The notes beneath the pieces are model-generated. The model was given only the letters and a program-made list of their open reading frames with translations. It was not told where the DNA came from and ran no database searches. The position numbers and the translations under genes were made by a program. A stretch of DNA of 64,000 nt from Chaetorhynchus papuensis (taxonomy: Eukaryota; Chordata; Aves; Passeriformes; Rhipiduridae): NCBI GenBank assembly GCA_013396525.1, contig VWYX01000674.1, positions 186,001 to 250,000 of the forward strand, given 5' to 3'. Below, in pieces: positions 36,907 to 51,000 of the stretch; within the stretch, counting starts at the first letter, position 1, and every line of letters begins with the position of its first letter.

Positions 36907-39033
36907 ATGCTGTGCTGGGGGGTGGGGGGTATAAGGCTAGGAAAGGTAGGAGTTGCTTTGAAGGAGTTCACAGTTTCTGCATACCAGTGGTTTCCAGCAT
37001 TGCTCAATATGCAAGCACCTACAGTAGTTCTGAGAGAGGTGGGGTACAGATCTCTCTAGCAAGTGTAAGCCTGCTTTTCATTATTTAGCTTTCATGGGCA
37101 TGAAAATAGTCCAGGGTCTCCCAGGGTGGTGCAGAGCACAAATTGAAATCTCTGGTTGAGGAAGAACTTTAAATGATGCCTTAGAATGAATGAGATACTC
37201 CATTTTTTGCAGTAATAACTACAGAGATCTAATAGCATCTTTTTACTAAAAGCAGGCAAAAAATAAGTTTCCAGTGCTCTGTCTGGGAGATGTGTATATT
37301 TAGTCACTGCTTCTGAAATCCTGTTGTCTCTCCATAAGTTCTCACATAATGGCCACAGTGAAATGCTTTCCAACAAGAGACAGTCTTCCAGTTCTGTGAT
37401 ATACCATTTGATTACTTACAGTCAAGTTTGAATCTAAAAAACTGCTTAAAACCAAAAAGAATGGGATAAGGTTTTAAGGCAGAATTTTCAAAAGCAGCAG
37501 TATCACCATCAGAGCTTCAGCAGCTTCATCTTTACATGGTCACTGATCTAGGCCAATGCAGATTTTCCACTTGATGGGTTTTGTATTCTTGAAGCGTAAA
37601 ACTTATTTTCCCTTCCTGATGGAAAGCCAAATTTTTAAATAAATGCACTTAAATGGAAAAAGAAGGACAGACAGTTTTGCATGCTTGAAGACATACGTTA
37701 TTAAGAACAGGTAAGAATATGCTTGGTGTTTATGAGCACCCCCACATTTTTGGGTAGGATTAATTCCTCCCAAAAGTGCAAATTTAATTAGGAGGTTTCA
37801 GAAGGCCAGTATTTTGCTGTGTCCCAGGGTCTTGCAAAGCACGTCAGTCACATCCTGCAAAGTGCAGTGGCAGGGGTTATGGGACTCCTCCTTGGCACAA
37901 CGGGCTCTGACATGCAGAGGGAAAAGCAACACCCTGACCACCACATTTGAGTTACTCTGAGACCCACATTTTTTTCCTGAGTTGTGTTGGTAGCGCATTA
38001 TCTGGAATAGATGCACACTGACACAGCTTTTTCCCACAAGGATAAACTGCACTGCTATTTATTGGGAGAGTTCAGTAAAGCATAGCAGAAACTTTCCATA
38101 GACAGTTTTGAGACTTTTAATGGAAACTTATTTTAGCAAAGCTCTGAAAGAACTCGGTAATTTTATTTATGAGATCCAAGAACTAAAAAACACAAACGCC
38201 TTCTATCGGGCGCTGTCTCGTAAAAGCAAACCTGGTGACAGCAGAGACATCCTGTAGCTGTATAACACAGTCAGATCAGAAGCTCCATTTTCCCATGGGT
38301 TTGCTTAACTCCTGTACCAGAACCTTTGTGGAGCTTGTAAGCTGAATGAGACTGTAATGCATCTACCAGCAGCTGTTTTCTGTCCCTTCTAAGCACATCT
38401 TTCTTTCTTTTTTTTTTTTCCTTTTACCACTATTATTTTTAATGCCGTTTTGCATTCTGCTTAAAAATGATGGTACTGCTCCAAGGTACAGCAGCCCAGT
38501 ACAACTAAATGAAGTCATTTTGGAGTGAGACAAGCTCTAGAAATGCCCTCATATCACACTGATATCAACACAGTAATGTTGCATTTGGGGCAAAGTGGGG
38601 ACTCTTGTTCCTTTGGAATGTTCCTTCGTGGAGTCACAGTAAGTCTTGAAAACTTTACTTCTTAGTGGCAAAACTTCCATCTTTGTTTGAGCAGAGCTGA
38701 TTGATCTTAAAGAGAGAATTTTCAGTAGCCTGTGCTGATGACCACCTCCCACTGGGATGCTGTATGATTTGCATGCCAAACTCCTATGCCTACTTTGGAA
38801 AATCTGTCTAAATCTTTTGAAGTTTTGTAATGCAGACCTTTAGCTCTAGTATTGGGAACAGGATTGTTCTGCTTTATTTTTCCAAGACTGGCCATGCAAT
38901 CCAATGTAGTACTACACAGTCTGACATTCAACACCGCAAAGTTCCTTTCCTAGCCCATGGAAGAAATCATTTTATTTGTTCACGATGAGTATTTGTTTCC
39001 AAGCTTTGGGAGGTGAAGATGAAGGCAACACAG

Positions 39034-39075
39034 AGCTGCTAAAACACGAAGCTGCTAACACACAAAGCTACTCTG
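39034..39075 (+). repeat. 16-bp tandem repeat, about 2.6 copies
   Basis: AGCTGCTAAAACACGA (39034-39049) is followed directly by AGCTGCTAACACACAA (39050-39065) and a partial AGCTACTCTG. Small minisatellite-like duplication. Confidence 0.9.
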
Positions 39076-39460
39076 TTCTCTGGGGCTGGTAGCATTTCAT
39101 CACTTGCAGAGAGGCAGTTTACAGGGCTCACAAGAGCTGCTGCAGCTCTGCCATGAAGTGATAGATAGTGATTGAAGACTGGCGAATGCATCAAAGGCAG
39201 CCAGACAGACCTACGGCTTTAAAAACTTGGTAGGTGTCATTTTTCCCAGATAAGGTGGCTCTGGTTTTAGTAAGGCTTATCAGAAGATACTTCACAAGGC
39301 AGGGAGCAGCTTTGCAGTGGAGTGGGAGAGTCGGCTGTGTGATGTGCCCGTTTGCTCAGAAGGCGACCGTTTTGCCAGTTTGGAAACTTTCTGGGATGCA
39401 GAGGCCAAGGCCAGATCTTTCCAAAGTTAATGTCATTTTCTGGACAAAGTGTGATTTTTA

Positions 39461-39474
39461 TTTTTTTTTTTTTT
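39461..39474 (+). repeat. T14 homopolymer
   Basis: Run of 14 T followed by CCAG, giving a sequence that looks like a splice acceptor. No exon follows that I can recognise. Confidence 0.9.
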
Positions 39475-40101
39475 CCAGCTGAGGTACAGAAATGCCTGCC
39501 TCACATCATTTTTTTCCCTCATAGTTTTAGTAGTTCATAAAAGTCTTTGGGAGATTCAAGCATGCAAATTCTTGGAGTGATGGATCCCAAATCTTGACAG
39601 TGTTTGCCTCTAGTGTCTTCTGAGGTCACTACTCCACCAATCCTTCCTTTCTTTGAATTTCCACCAAATATGTGGGTTAGAGAAAAATATGGCACCTCCA
39701 AGCAATGTACCAGAAATACGTTGGAATGTGATTTTAGCTGTCTTTCTGTTCAAGAAGCTTCTTCCCACAAAGCGCTGAAGTCAAGGAAGTGCAGCAGTGG
39801 ATTTCTTAGGCAGGTGCAGTTGTATTCCGGAAGGTGTAAGGCATCCTAGCAGCACTGGAGTAACAAATATGTACGTGGTGTATGCACTTGGCAGATGAGC
39901 AGGGCCAATCCTCCTGCAACACTGCTGAGATGCCCCAACAGCAGTGATGCTGGTGCTGGAGCTTGAACTGGGATGTTCCCAGTTCTGTTTCCCTTCGTTT
40001 TCTTCTAGGAAACAAAAAAAGCTGGGGACCCATGTACAGCAGCGAGTTTCCAAATTGTGATAGAGTAAAAGGTAAAAGCTGATTATTTTTAGTCAGAGTG
40101 G

Positions 40102-40125
40102 AAAAAAAAAATAAGAAAAAAAAAA
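40102..40125 (+). repeat. A-rich tract (A10, A10)
   Basis: Two runs of ten A separated by TAAG. Simple low-complexity sequence; no adjacent element recognised. Confidence 0.9.
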
Positions 40126-43100
40126 CCCCAGACCCAGTGGATTACAAAAATTCCTCCATTCATCAAAACACATGAGTGCAAATCTTTTGCAGAAGAAACA
40201 TTGCAGGAACGGAGGAGCAGATGGGAACAGGAGCAAGTGAGATCAGTTCTACAGTCAGGCTTCTCCGGCTTTTATGCATTTCACTCCAGTAGTAAAAAGT
40301 TTCTGGTATTTTTTCCCCCCTCAAGACACTTTTGGCAAAGATAAGCACAGTCCAACCGTCTGCTACTGATAACATTTTCACATTCTGTGCTGGAGCTTAG
40401 GTTGTAGCTGATTTACCAGCTTTTTGTATACAAGGGGACATTTATTCCTCTCGTTTGCTGAACTGATGGGGCAGTTTCTTTCTGGCAGCTTTTTCTGCAG
40501 GGTGTGGAATGTGTTAAAGCAGGTTTGTGTCGTTTATGTAAGGGTGGATTTTCTTTTAATCCTTATCTGCATGTCATCTTCTGGATTTTCATATTTGCAT
40601 GTAGGGGGGGTGTTGTGTTTGATAAAGCTGTGCGTTGTTTTTCCTGCCTCGTTGCTTAGAACAGGTCCTTGAGGAAGACCATCCCTCAAACATTGGGGAC
40701 AAAGGAGTTGTATCAAATTTAGTAACTGCAGTCATCTTTATTATGATTTTAAACTGTTCACAATTAAGAAGCCACTAATTCTGAGTATATATGAAATAAT
40801 AACTTGACTTAAAAAGACACACAGGTCAATACAAGGCACCGCCTTTTGATAAATGTGGGGGTTTGTTCTTTTCAAGGAAGAAAGTTTCACTTATCCATTT
40901 TCAGTATTTCTTTTATTAGTATTTTCAAAGACAATAAAAATTAAAAAAAATCCCCATGAACAAACAAAAAAACCTCAGACGTTTTTTCTCTGTGACGTGC
41001 ACGAATAGACTTTATGATCATGGAAGTCTAAAAGTGTTAGCGGAGCTTTATCCAGTGTTACATTATATTTCTGGAGTTCATATTGCAGATTTTCTGGGCT
41101 CCATACTAAGCCATGGAGCATTTCCTTTGCTGAAAAGAGTGAAAGGACATGAGGTAGGAACTGTGCAAATCATGACATGGAGAGGGAACTTCTTCAGAGT
41201 TTGAACAACATGAAATGTACTGTAATCATGCATTTCAAATACCTTTTATAGTGTTCAAACTTGTTTACATGTCTTCACAGAACTGAACCCTGGCATTAAA
41301 TGTGACTGCGATTCCCTATTGCTAAATAAGACCAGCTCTAAAAGCAGTCCACTTGCTATAACATGCAACATTTATAGTAACAACGACTAAATTCAATGTT
41401 TTTTCTGCCCAGACTTTTGAAGATAAATTGTTCTTCATCTTCAAAACTTACCCAGGTGCTGTTAAATTATTTTGTGGCTTTTTAGCTGCTCTTTCAAAAT
41501 GTAATTGTAGCTCTCCTCCTTCCAGAATAAAGGGTGGTAGAAAGTCTATTTACCTCATTTATTAAATTTCACACAGTTAAATTAAGTGAAATAAGAGCTT
41601 GATTCAGATCCCATTCGTTTCAATAGCAGTCTTTCCACTGAGTTTTAGTTGAGGTTTAAATGAAGATCAGAAGATGATCCTCATTTACATCTAATATGCT
41701 CTTCTACTATTCCTTTTAAAGTTAAATATTACTGGAGGCTCTTCAAACCCAGCAGCGTGTATTAACTTGCTTGCTTGTCAACATGCACAAATATCCAAAT
41801 TTTGTCTGGAAGCCCTAGAGTAAGTGTTAGCATTTATTCCCATGAACGCACAGTTGTTGAAAACAAACTTTTAAAGCTTTTTATCAGCTTGCATTTGTTC
41901 TTTGTAGTCAGTTGACAGGACATTTGCTACATTAGTAACTTAACAGTACCTCTTGTTGTTTGAAGCAGTAAATACTGTTTATCTTAGCCCTGTCTGCAGT
42001 TTTTGTCTTGTTTGAGCCTTGCTTGAGAAGGTGATCTCATTCTTAAGGGACAAGATGTCCCATGGGGAACTTTGGGGCATAGATCTTTCTGTAGCTTTCC
42101 AATTTGACTCCACAGGAGGCTGGAACTTGCTGTAGACCAGCTTGGGAGGGAGTGTCAGGACTGATGCAGCTACACAGGCCCAGAGGCTTGGTGCAGCACT
42201 CACCGTGTCCTCAGTGGGCAGAACCATGCACAGGAGTCGATGGGTTTATCGTGGAGGTGGGCATGTGTCATTGAAGGCAGCAAATGAAGCCTGTGTGGTT
42301 GCTGTTGTGTTTCAGCAGTTCTCCACATTCATCACAGCCTCTAGAGATGTCAGCCTGATGATCTGGGAGAGCTACATACATGTATATATGTGTATGAGTA
42401 ATCATACATTTACTGGTGAAAAAAAGGAGAGTGTGTTGTGTTCGTAATAGCAAGCTTTTAGTGTTCTGCTTGGAATCATCTGCCAGTGGTTTCTCGTGTC
42501 CTTTTTGGGCCAGCGTGTGAGTGCTCACATAGAATTTACACCTCAGGGGATTCAGAAATACGTGCATGAACACCGCAGCTTACTTCAACATAAGACTTGA
42601 TTTAATAGAAATAAAGAAAAACATATGACTTTTTTCATTGGAAGGCACAAATTGAAATAACCAATTGCAGTGTCTCAAGAAATCCCACATGCTAAAATGT
42701 TCACGGCATAGTTTAATGCCTTTAGCTCTCGTTTCTCAAGTTAACTCATTTTGAAACAATTTTAAACAATTCAGTGCTGATGCAACTAGCAACTGATCCC
42801 ATATTTTCGCGGCCACACATCTTCAGTTTCTTTTTATTGTGCTATAAAATCCTGCTGCTTCATAGACGTTGCCAGAACGAACAACAATGAAGAATGTAGG
42901 GTTTTTAGAGCACGGAACACAGGCTTATGTATCCACTGTCATCTACTTGTTTTCCCAAATAACTTGGTGTAGCTCTTGAGATGGCACAGCCCTGCCAGGT
43001 ATGTGTCACCAGATTCAAGGCTGGGTGAGCCATGCCCACTGTTGGAGGTCTCTTGGCTGGTTGCTGCTGTGTTCTGTGCGGATTTTTTACACCACTTGCA

Positions 43101-44829
43101 GCAACACAGTAATACAAACTTCACCATAGATGCCAGGAGAACCATTTCATTTCTGTGAGCCATTTCCCAGGGCCTGAACCTCACAGGAATGGAGCTGTGT
43201 GACAGCCCTCACACTCCAGAGCTCTGACCAGCAGATGCACACAGCTTTTTTGCAATTAATATAGTAGCTGTGCCGGTGCACGAAGGTGGAGGGCAGGAGG
43301 ACTGCAGCCATGGACTTCTAGCCAGGGCCTGTGCTACCTGACAGACCCATCCTTGGGGGAAACAAACCACTGGAGCACACAGAGCCTGCGGGGACTGACA
43401 CTGGAGTCTGTTGCCCCTTGCATGGTCTTGTTTGGGTACACACAGTACAAAGGCATGGGCAATGCTTTCTCTTGGAGGAACCAGAATAAATGGGATGGCA
43501 GAACTTCCATCCAGCATAACCAATATACCACCAACTCTGCCTTTCCCCCACTCCTTAATTTCCTCCTCAGTGGTTCCCAAAGTCTTGTTCCTTTCCATAG
43601 CACTCAGTGGTGTTTCCCTGTGCTGTACACCACTTGGATGTCTAAGCTGCAGTTGGCATCTTGTCTTGAAGAGCCACATTTTGCACTCTATAGCATCCAG
43701 CTTCAGTTGCTCTGTTGTATGTAGGGAACAGTGAGACTAAAAATGACAAACTAGGGCATGAACTCACCATTTTGCCCATCCTGCTCTTAAAATATTTGTA
43801 GAGCCAAGCTCATCACCCTGCTCCATTGGGCTCACATGGAAAAACTTCATGGGGGGACTTCAAAGTCCATGCTGACTTCAAATAGCACAATCTGTATGGC
43901 TTGAATTTCTATGAAGATGGTTAAAAAGGGGGGGGAAGGTGCCTCTGTGGTTTTCTGCACAAAATTTATTAAGTGTTGTGTCTAATATTGATAAACTATT
44001 CATTATCTTTGTGTGTATATGTGTGTGGATGTTTGCATAGTGGTTGAAAGATATGAAGTTCCCCTACTCTGGGTTCTTCCCCACTAATAGATTATAGAAG
44101 CAACTCATTATTTAAGTTCACTGGTGATTGCACTTGCAATAGACCTGGCCTTTTAACCTCGAGCAACAGCTCAAAAGAGAAAGCCCCATGCAAGCTCTTA
44201 GTTACCTCTGTAGCAGCCTCTCCAGAGGGTACCACTGGGAAGGACAACCCAACAGCAGCACCCCAGCTGCTGGTGAGGACATCTTGGGGAGCTTGACTTT
44301 CCAGCCTTCATTCTCAATAAATAGCCTGCAAAACTCAAGGCAAAGTCCTGGTGCCCTGGTCACTGGCCATGTGTCAGGGACATGGGCTGAAGTGTGGCTT
44401 AGAGAAGGGCAGAAGCCTGAGGGGAGCATCCTGGTAGCACTGGGAGTGGGAGCTGCCCCAGGGGGCACCTGCTTTGCAGGGAGAGGAGAGCCCTCTAGTG
44501 CAGAGGCCACCGCCCCTGGGGCATGCCAGGGCACTGCCAGGGATCAATGCCAGCGCCTGCCTCCCTTCCTTCAGCATTTTCCCACTGATGGACCCAGTGG
44601 ATGCTGGTTTCTCTTTCGTCAAGTAATGCACCGGTTACCCCATGTTATCCCCAAGTCCCTTCAGAGCAATTGCATGCCAGAACCCCATTTTCTGTCTGCT
44701 GTGTGTTCTGCAGTCTTTGATGTAACAGCTTGCCTTTGGCTATAGTTCATGTAATGTTGTTCAGAGGGCTTATTTTCCTAAATTATACAAACCGGCCTGT
44801 GCAGGTCATCTGTCCCTCTTTGTTATTTA

Positions 44830-45010
44830 GAACTCCTGCAATGTTTGTGTCATCTGCAGGAATCCTCAGCAGTGATTTGAAGTCTTCCTAGAGATCACTG
44901 ACAAAACCATGTGAAGAAAACTGACCTAAACTCAGGTTATCTTTCAGTACCTCACTGGAAATACCCTATCTCAAAATTCCCATCTATTATTCACTTTTGG
45001 AAATGAACTT
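44830..45010 (-). mobile_element. Old CR1/L3-like LINE fragment, inverted
   Basis: The plus strand shows TTTGTGTCATCTGCAGGAAT, CAGCAGTGATTTGAAGTCTT, GAGATCACTGACAAAACC and, further on, CACTGGAAATACCC. In this order these resemble the reverse complement of the conserved 3' coding region of sauropsid CR1 elements (the segment for the polymerase end, with 'FADDT' and 'INDL' on the other strand). It is heavily mutated and in opposite orientation to EGFR. Borders are approximate. Confidence 0.5.
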
Positions 45011-48000
45011 TTCTGCAAACTGTTGAAAGTTGCAAGGTGACAATTCCTGTTTCTTTGAAATTCTGCTGGTATTTACAGAAAATATCTGTATCAATCCCAC
45101 AGCTTTATCCTAAGACCTTCAGAGGGCAAAGCTTAAAGTCTGGGCTAGTCCATGTACTTGCTCCAAATTTACACCGGCGTCAGCAAAAGAGGAATTTAAT
45201 TCCCCATCCAGTTCACATTGAAGCCAGTGGAAAGCCTGATTTCAGCACATCCTGGTCTGGCCTTAATCTCTGGAGGATTAATAAACATACATGCAGAATT
45301 AAATAATGGCAACAAAGAAGAAAACTAGAAATATTAGTAAACGATACTGGGGAGGAAAAAAAAGCACCCTGGGGAATTAAAAAGGCTGAATCCCTTGTTG
45401 TCAGAAATACTGTGACTTTGGTAAGGTCTTCGTTCAGGAGCAAGTCGATTTGTATGTGATTATCTGTTCTATCGGGCAAAGGCACTCACCAGCAATCAGA
45501 CCATCCAACTGTCATGGTGCCTCCATCCCTTGCAATTCCAGATGTGACTGACATTGAAGGGCAGGTCTAAACTCCTAACTGGAGTTAGGGAGGGAAACCT
45601 AAAATTACCTTTATCAGGAAAAGTTGTTTTTGTCAAGTAAATAGGAATAAGAAACCATCTGGGAAAGCTTTCCCTCAAGGCATATACTTTTTCTCCACTA
45701 GGGTGTTAGTTTTGGTAATTTTTACAATTACAGTTTCCAACTAAGTATTTTTAGGAGCTCTGTCATTGTTTTGGTCACAGTGTGTCTAAAAGTTGGAATT
45801 AATCTCAGCAACTGCATTACTCTAAACCGCACTGTTTGAGCAAGAACTTACTACAGCCACATGAGGTTGTTTTTCACAATGTTTTAAATTAAAGCATTTG
45901 GATATGTGCAAAAATCATTATCTTCTGCAGAAGAATTTCCAGTGCCCAAATGTTGCTGTCATTAAGCTGAAACTGGACTTTTTAGGCATTGTATGGGTTT
46001 GCAAACACTGTTCTCAAGGGAAAACGTGTGCCAGCATCTGAGCACTCTTTGTACACCTCACCTGTTTCCTAGCTTTGCTTTTCATAACTTCCTGTGGCAC
46101 ATTGCAGCAGATTTGGTTTTCTTTTTGTGTCACATGAACTTTCCTCCCTCTTGAAATTCTTACTCAGTGTGTTAAACACCCTCAAACAAACAATACCGAA
46201 ATTTCTCCATCCCTTCTCTCTCTAGAGCTGAGGAACTTGTGAATATAAGAAATATTTCTATTTAAGAGATTGATTACATATAACATAATGTCACTTTATT
46301 ATTCCAACCTCTGATATTTCATACCCCGTTTTCTTTAGGGAAGGCATTGCATGGTTCTTTCTGATAGGCTAATCATGATGACAAATGTCCTGTCTGTTCT
46401 AGTACTTCATTATAAGTTTAAATATCATTATTTTGATCGTTTGACAGCTAATAAGCTGCACTTTGCTGGTTTCCACTGCAGTTTATGTGGGTCTGTTTGA
46501 TAGCTGTAAGGGTATGCTTTGAAGCTGGTTAAAAAAACACCTCATATAGAGGACCTGCCCTTAGAGTTGATGTGCATATTAATGCTTGAATGACAAGCAT
46601 CTTCCTTTAATTTCTGAGGCCCCATTAGATGAAGGTCAGTGGCAGACCTCATAAAGGGGAAACAGTTTTTCTCATAGGGAAGATCATGGAGGTGCGGGGC
46701 ATGGCCAGGATCCCCTCTGTGTTGTGCAGGAGTGACCCAGAGCATACAAGGAACAAGGACTGGAATGGTGTGATTGCTCGTAAAGACCCAAATTGAACAA
46801 TATTTCCTGCAAAATTATTGCAGTTCACTTAGAAGGTTTTTGTCCCCCACACTCTGGTAAAGGTGTGTTGGGTGTGGGCAGCACTGATGGCAGCACACCA
46901 AGTAGCATTATCTCCCCAGGCATTCAGTGGCAGCCTTGTATCCCAACCAAGTATCCAGGTACTGCTCTTCCATAAAGGACCTAAAAACAATCAAAAGTGA
47001 AATTACTGCTAGCAAGCGAGGAGAGAGGAGCATTTCTAAATGCACTGTCAGATTAAAAAAATATCCCTTATCTACAAGTTGTGTGTTACTGTCAGCAATG
47101 GCTAGAAAACATGCAAAAGGGCATATATAGTCATATGTGACATATGAAGCCTGGAAATGGACTTGCATATCTCTGAAATTGCCTTTGTGAGTTATTATTT
47201 TGATGTGTCTATCAGAGCTGCAGGGAGACTCACATAGGCTAAGCATGGATGTAAACAGAGGATGATTCGGGGATTGGTGATAATTTGTTTTCAAAGCATT
47301 CTCTGGGGTTTTTCCTCAAGTCTGGGGCAAATATGCGTGACAGGATTGAGACTTCAGTAATCAGAGATTTTCTGGGGAAAAATGAAAACAGATTTTACTT
47401 GTGTCAGTGCAATTGCTGCAGGGACCACTTTGTTTAATCTGAGCTTGTATGGATTTGGGAAAATATAGTCGCTTAGGATTACAGCTGTATGGATGCCCTC
47501 TGTCTCCCTACTATCACTTGGGGGAAATGCCATTTAGGAAATGCTTTGGTTTCATGCTACTACTTCAGGCTGCACAAGAAAAAAGTAGACAAGGAGCAAA
47601 GGGTTGCAGACGGTGAACCAGTTTGCATCACCTAGAAATAGTCCTGTAAGTCCAAGTTTGAGGCAGTGAAGGGGAGGAACAAGCATGTCTGTGAACACAC
47701 AGAAGATTTTACTAGCCAGGACAGCCAGCCCTGCACTTTTCATAAGCACTAAATTCAACTAGTTTGCATTTATCAGTGTAGTGTGGCTCTTTCCTGAGCC
47801 CTTTGATTGCTCCTGCCTTATACAGCACCTGGCATTTGGGTCATTTCAGCAATATCTAAATTTTTGTTAGGCTGTCTGTTGAGATAGTGCTGCAACTGAT
47901 TCAAGATCAACATCACTTTGGCATTTAGGAATTGCAGCATATGTGCTAAAATTTGTATCACATAGAATTTAAATGCTTCATGGTGGTAATCCCATGATGC

Positions 48001-51000
48001 TGCCCCTCAGACTTCTGGGTTGCCCTCATGTCACAGGAGTCGTGGCTGGGGCACAAGGGTCCAGGAGATCACCCTGGCTGGGGTAGGAGAACCCTGCACT
48101 CCCAGCATGCAGCCCTGCTCTCAGCACTGCCACAGGCAGCAGCCTCTTGGGATGTGCCCTCTGTGTCAAAACTTTCCAGACCAGTTGTGTTTTTATTTTA
48201 TTAACATCACAGATAAAAGCAAAGCTTTCGTCTTTCAGGGATCAGCCCATGCCCTGAAGTTCAGTTCTGGGTCTTGGTTTTTCTGCTGGTCAGGGAGGTT
48301 CTCACCCTACATGTTTTACTCTCTTTTTAGAACATACATTATGTGGTACAAACTACTGCAGCCTCCGGCAGTACCATGCAAGTGTCCATGCCCACCACTG
48401 ACTCCTAAACCTGGGTAGTGCTGGCTTTGCTACACATTGAAACAAAAGTATGTAATGAATGTATTGTACGTGGCATCAGAATCTGTCCTTTAGAGGGCAA
48501 ATAAGGCGAGTTCAATAGAAGTTAAATGAAAATAAATTCCATCCACTCAAGCTAGCACATCCCACTTAAAACTCTGCGGAGCAAGGCAGCACCTCATTGC
48601 CTGTGCTGTAGCCTCTGGCCAGAGTGGCATGCACACTGTGATATTATATACAGATAATTATAGCATGTATTTTTTCAGAACACAGTTTCCATAAGCAAAG
48701 AAATTGCAGGAATTATATTATTCATCAGATACCAGCAGGCCATTTTCTTTCCAAATGTTCTAGTTGGAAAATTACTCTGCGCCTTTGCCTGAGTTCAGTG
48801 GTACTGCTGCTGGGATTTAGCTTGTTTTGTTTGATTTGGGTTTTATTTGCTCAGCATATACTGCTTATGACCCAGGTTCTCATTTGGTAAATACTGGTGT
48901 GATGAAGTTCACTTTGTGGATGGACTTAGATCCCTTATATCTCTTTGCACAAACAAAAATTTGTGCATGAGGGAGAAAGCTCTGCTGTGCTGTTCTGACT
49001 GATACTCTGGTAGCCACATACTGTTGATTTCTTAGCAGAAGCAGCCCTTTTTCTTCTTCTCTCCAGATCTTAACATCTCATCTACAGCCACTGTTTACTG
49101 GATGGAGGATGTGATGAGGGGACCAGTGGTTTTGCATGTAGCTTAAGACATCTTTGGCAGAGAGCCATCAAAGTGCTCTCTTCTCACAATACGGGGGAAA
49201 TACAGTAGCTCCTGGAGGACCAAGCTGAAGCCTTTTTGAAGCTTGCTTTGTCTGGGTTTCCCTCTGCAGCTTCACAAGCAGGGAGGCTCCTTCTCTTGAC
49301 TATTTGCTTCTGCCTCCTTGCTGTCTTCCGAGCTGTTTCCAATGCATGAGGCACCATGGTGAACCAAAACAGCGAGCTTTCCTGAGCTAAAAATACGCTC
49401 TGTCCAATTATTTATTTATTGTCCTGTATTATTTGTACCTTGGATCAGCTCTTTGGCATGGTTCCCTGAGAGGTTCCATGGGAGAGGGAGAGGGAGAAGT
49501 GCAAGAGTAACCATGCTCTCTGACTGCTGCGTCAGCCTTGACCTAATAAGCAATGAAAATTCTGTGTTTCTCAAGACGGCTGGCCCAAGTTCAGAGCTCC
49601 AACACTTGTCTGATCCCAAGAGAAGCACATTCAAATGAGTGCAGTTTGTCTCAGGGGTTGTTTAAGAGAGCTGGGCTGTTTTGTTGTTTGGTCTGACTGG
49701 TGCCAAGCCACATAGGGTTGATCAAGGGCACAGGTGGCCAGGAGAGAAAACTCCTCCTTCCACCTGTCCTTTGGTTCAGGTGTAGCATAAACACGGCAGC
49801 TTTTGCATTGGGCCTGTCTTGTGTATCAGGGCAGGTCTTTGCTGCTAACCTCAGAGATGCAACAAGTGCATCAGCTCATTTGTGAATCCTGAAGATCATA
49901 GCAGAATGACCTATATGTTTTTATTTCTGAGAGCAGTCTAAACCGCACCTGCTCCTGCATTGTGTTGGAGTGCTTTCCAAAATTACACTCTTCTAAATAT
50001 CAGATATGAGATGCCTAAACTGAGCATCCAAGTTGAGGTTTTGAACAGTCTGAGAATCTGTTAATACTGGTTTTAGCTTGGCTGTAGGATAACATTGCTT
50101 AAAATTCAAGATGACCTCTGGGACAACCCTTGACTTTTTCCAGTCAGTTCAAAGCCTCTTCCCCGCTTTCCCCCAAACCAACACATTTTCCGGGGCAGAC
50201 TAGCCATATGACAGTATTTCTACTAACTTCTAACTTTCAAAATGTGACCACTCTGAGGAATAAAAACCTACCCGTGACTCTGGCTGATAATTTGTGGTTC
50301 TTGTACTTGAAACAGACAGCAAATACAGATTTGAAGTATGAACACAATGCAACAGTTGCATTTGAAACTGAAACAGAAACTGGAACAGAAATTCCCACTT
50401 AGAATTTCTAACGCAAATGTTAAGAAATTCAGAAATTCAAAGTCTATAAAAAGGGTCAAACAGCTTAGATTATGTACTCACAGCCCCTGTTACAGTGTTC
50501 CCACTTACCAGCAGTTGCCACTCTGATTCCAAACACTATAATGTTTATATAATGTATAATGAGAAATAACTGAGGAATGGGAGTGAATAGCCTTGCTTTA
50601 AACATGGTCCAGAGTATTTAATCTGTTACCACTGTAACTCCTAATGCTGATGACTGTATTGAGAAGTACCACATGTTCAGTGAATAGTTTTGACGATTGG
50701 TGTGTTTTTATCACTGCTATGAAGTTATTTTTCCGACTAATACAGCATCAATTGTTCGGTAAATCTTCAACAGGTGGTGTCTTTTGTTACTAGAACTGAA
50801 ACATATTTCCAGCTTTGTCAAGAGTCTTTGTTATTTGCTTTGCAGCACCCCAGTTTGTGATTGGTGCTTCTGCAAGTTATGGCTCTACAGATGTATTATT
50901 TCATGTATTGATTTATCCAAGTTAAAAGAATGCAATTCTTTCTGTTATGGAAAGCTGTGCAGTCAGGCTGGGGTTGCATTATACAATGAGATAACAGCCT

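Larger units (their letters stand above)
34946..44829. other. Intron 1 section with only simple repeats recognised
   Basis: Holds the A-rich, TG, T14 and 16-bp tandem repeats listed separately. A GC-richer region at about 43200-44640 includes the longest open frames of the window (185 codons plus, 156 codons minus), neither with recognisable homology. No gene supported. Confidence 0.65.

Noticed and set aside
39450..39540. Cryptic exon after the T14-CCAG acceptor-like sequence
   Set aside because: The following frame shows no homology and the expected EGFR protein has no residues between exons 1 and 2 to fill.
43209..43679. 156-codon minus-strand open frame
   Set aside because: Overlaps several other open frames on both strands, no recognisable family, no splice or poly(A) context that makes a gene likely.
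44188..44745. 185-codon plus-strand open frame, the longest in the window
   Set aside because: It lies inside intron 1 in GC-rich DNA where stops are rare, overlaps another open frame on the minus strand, has low-complexity random-looking composition and no recognisable domain.
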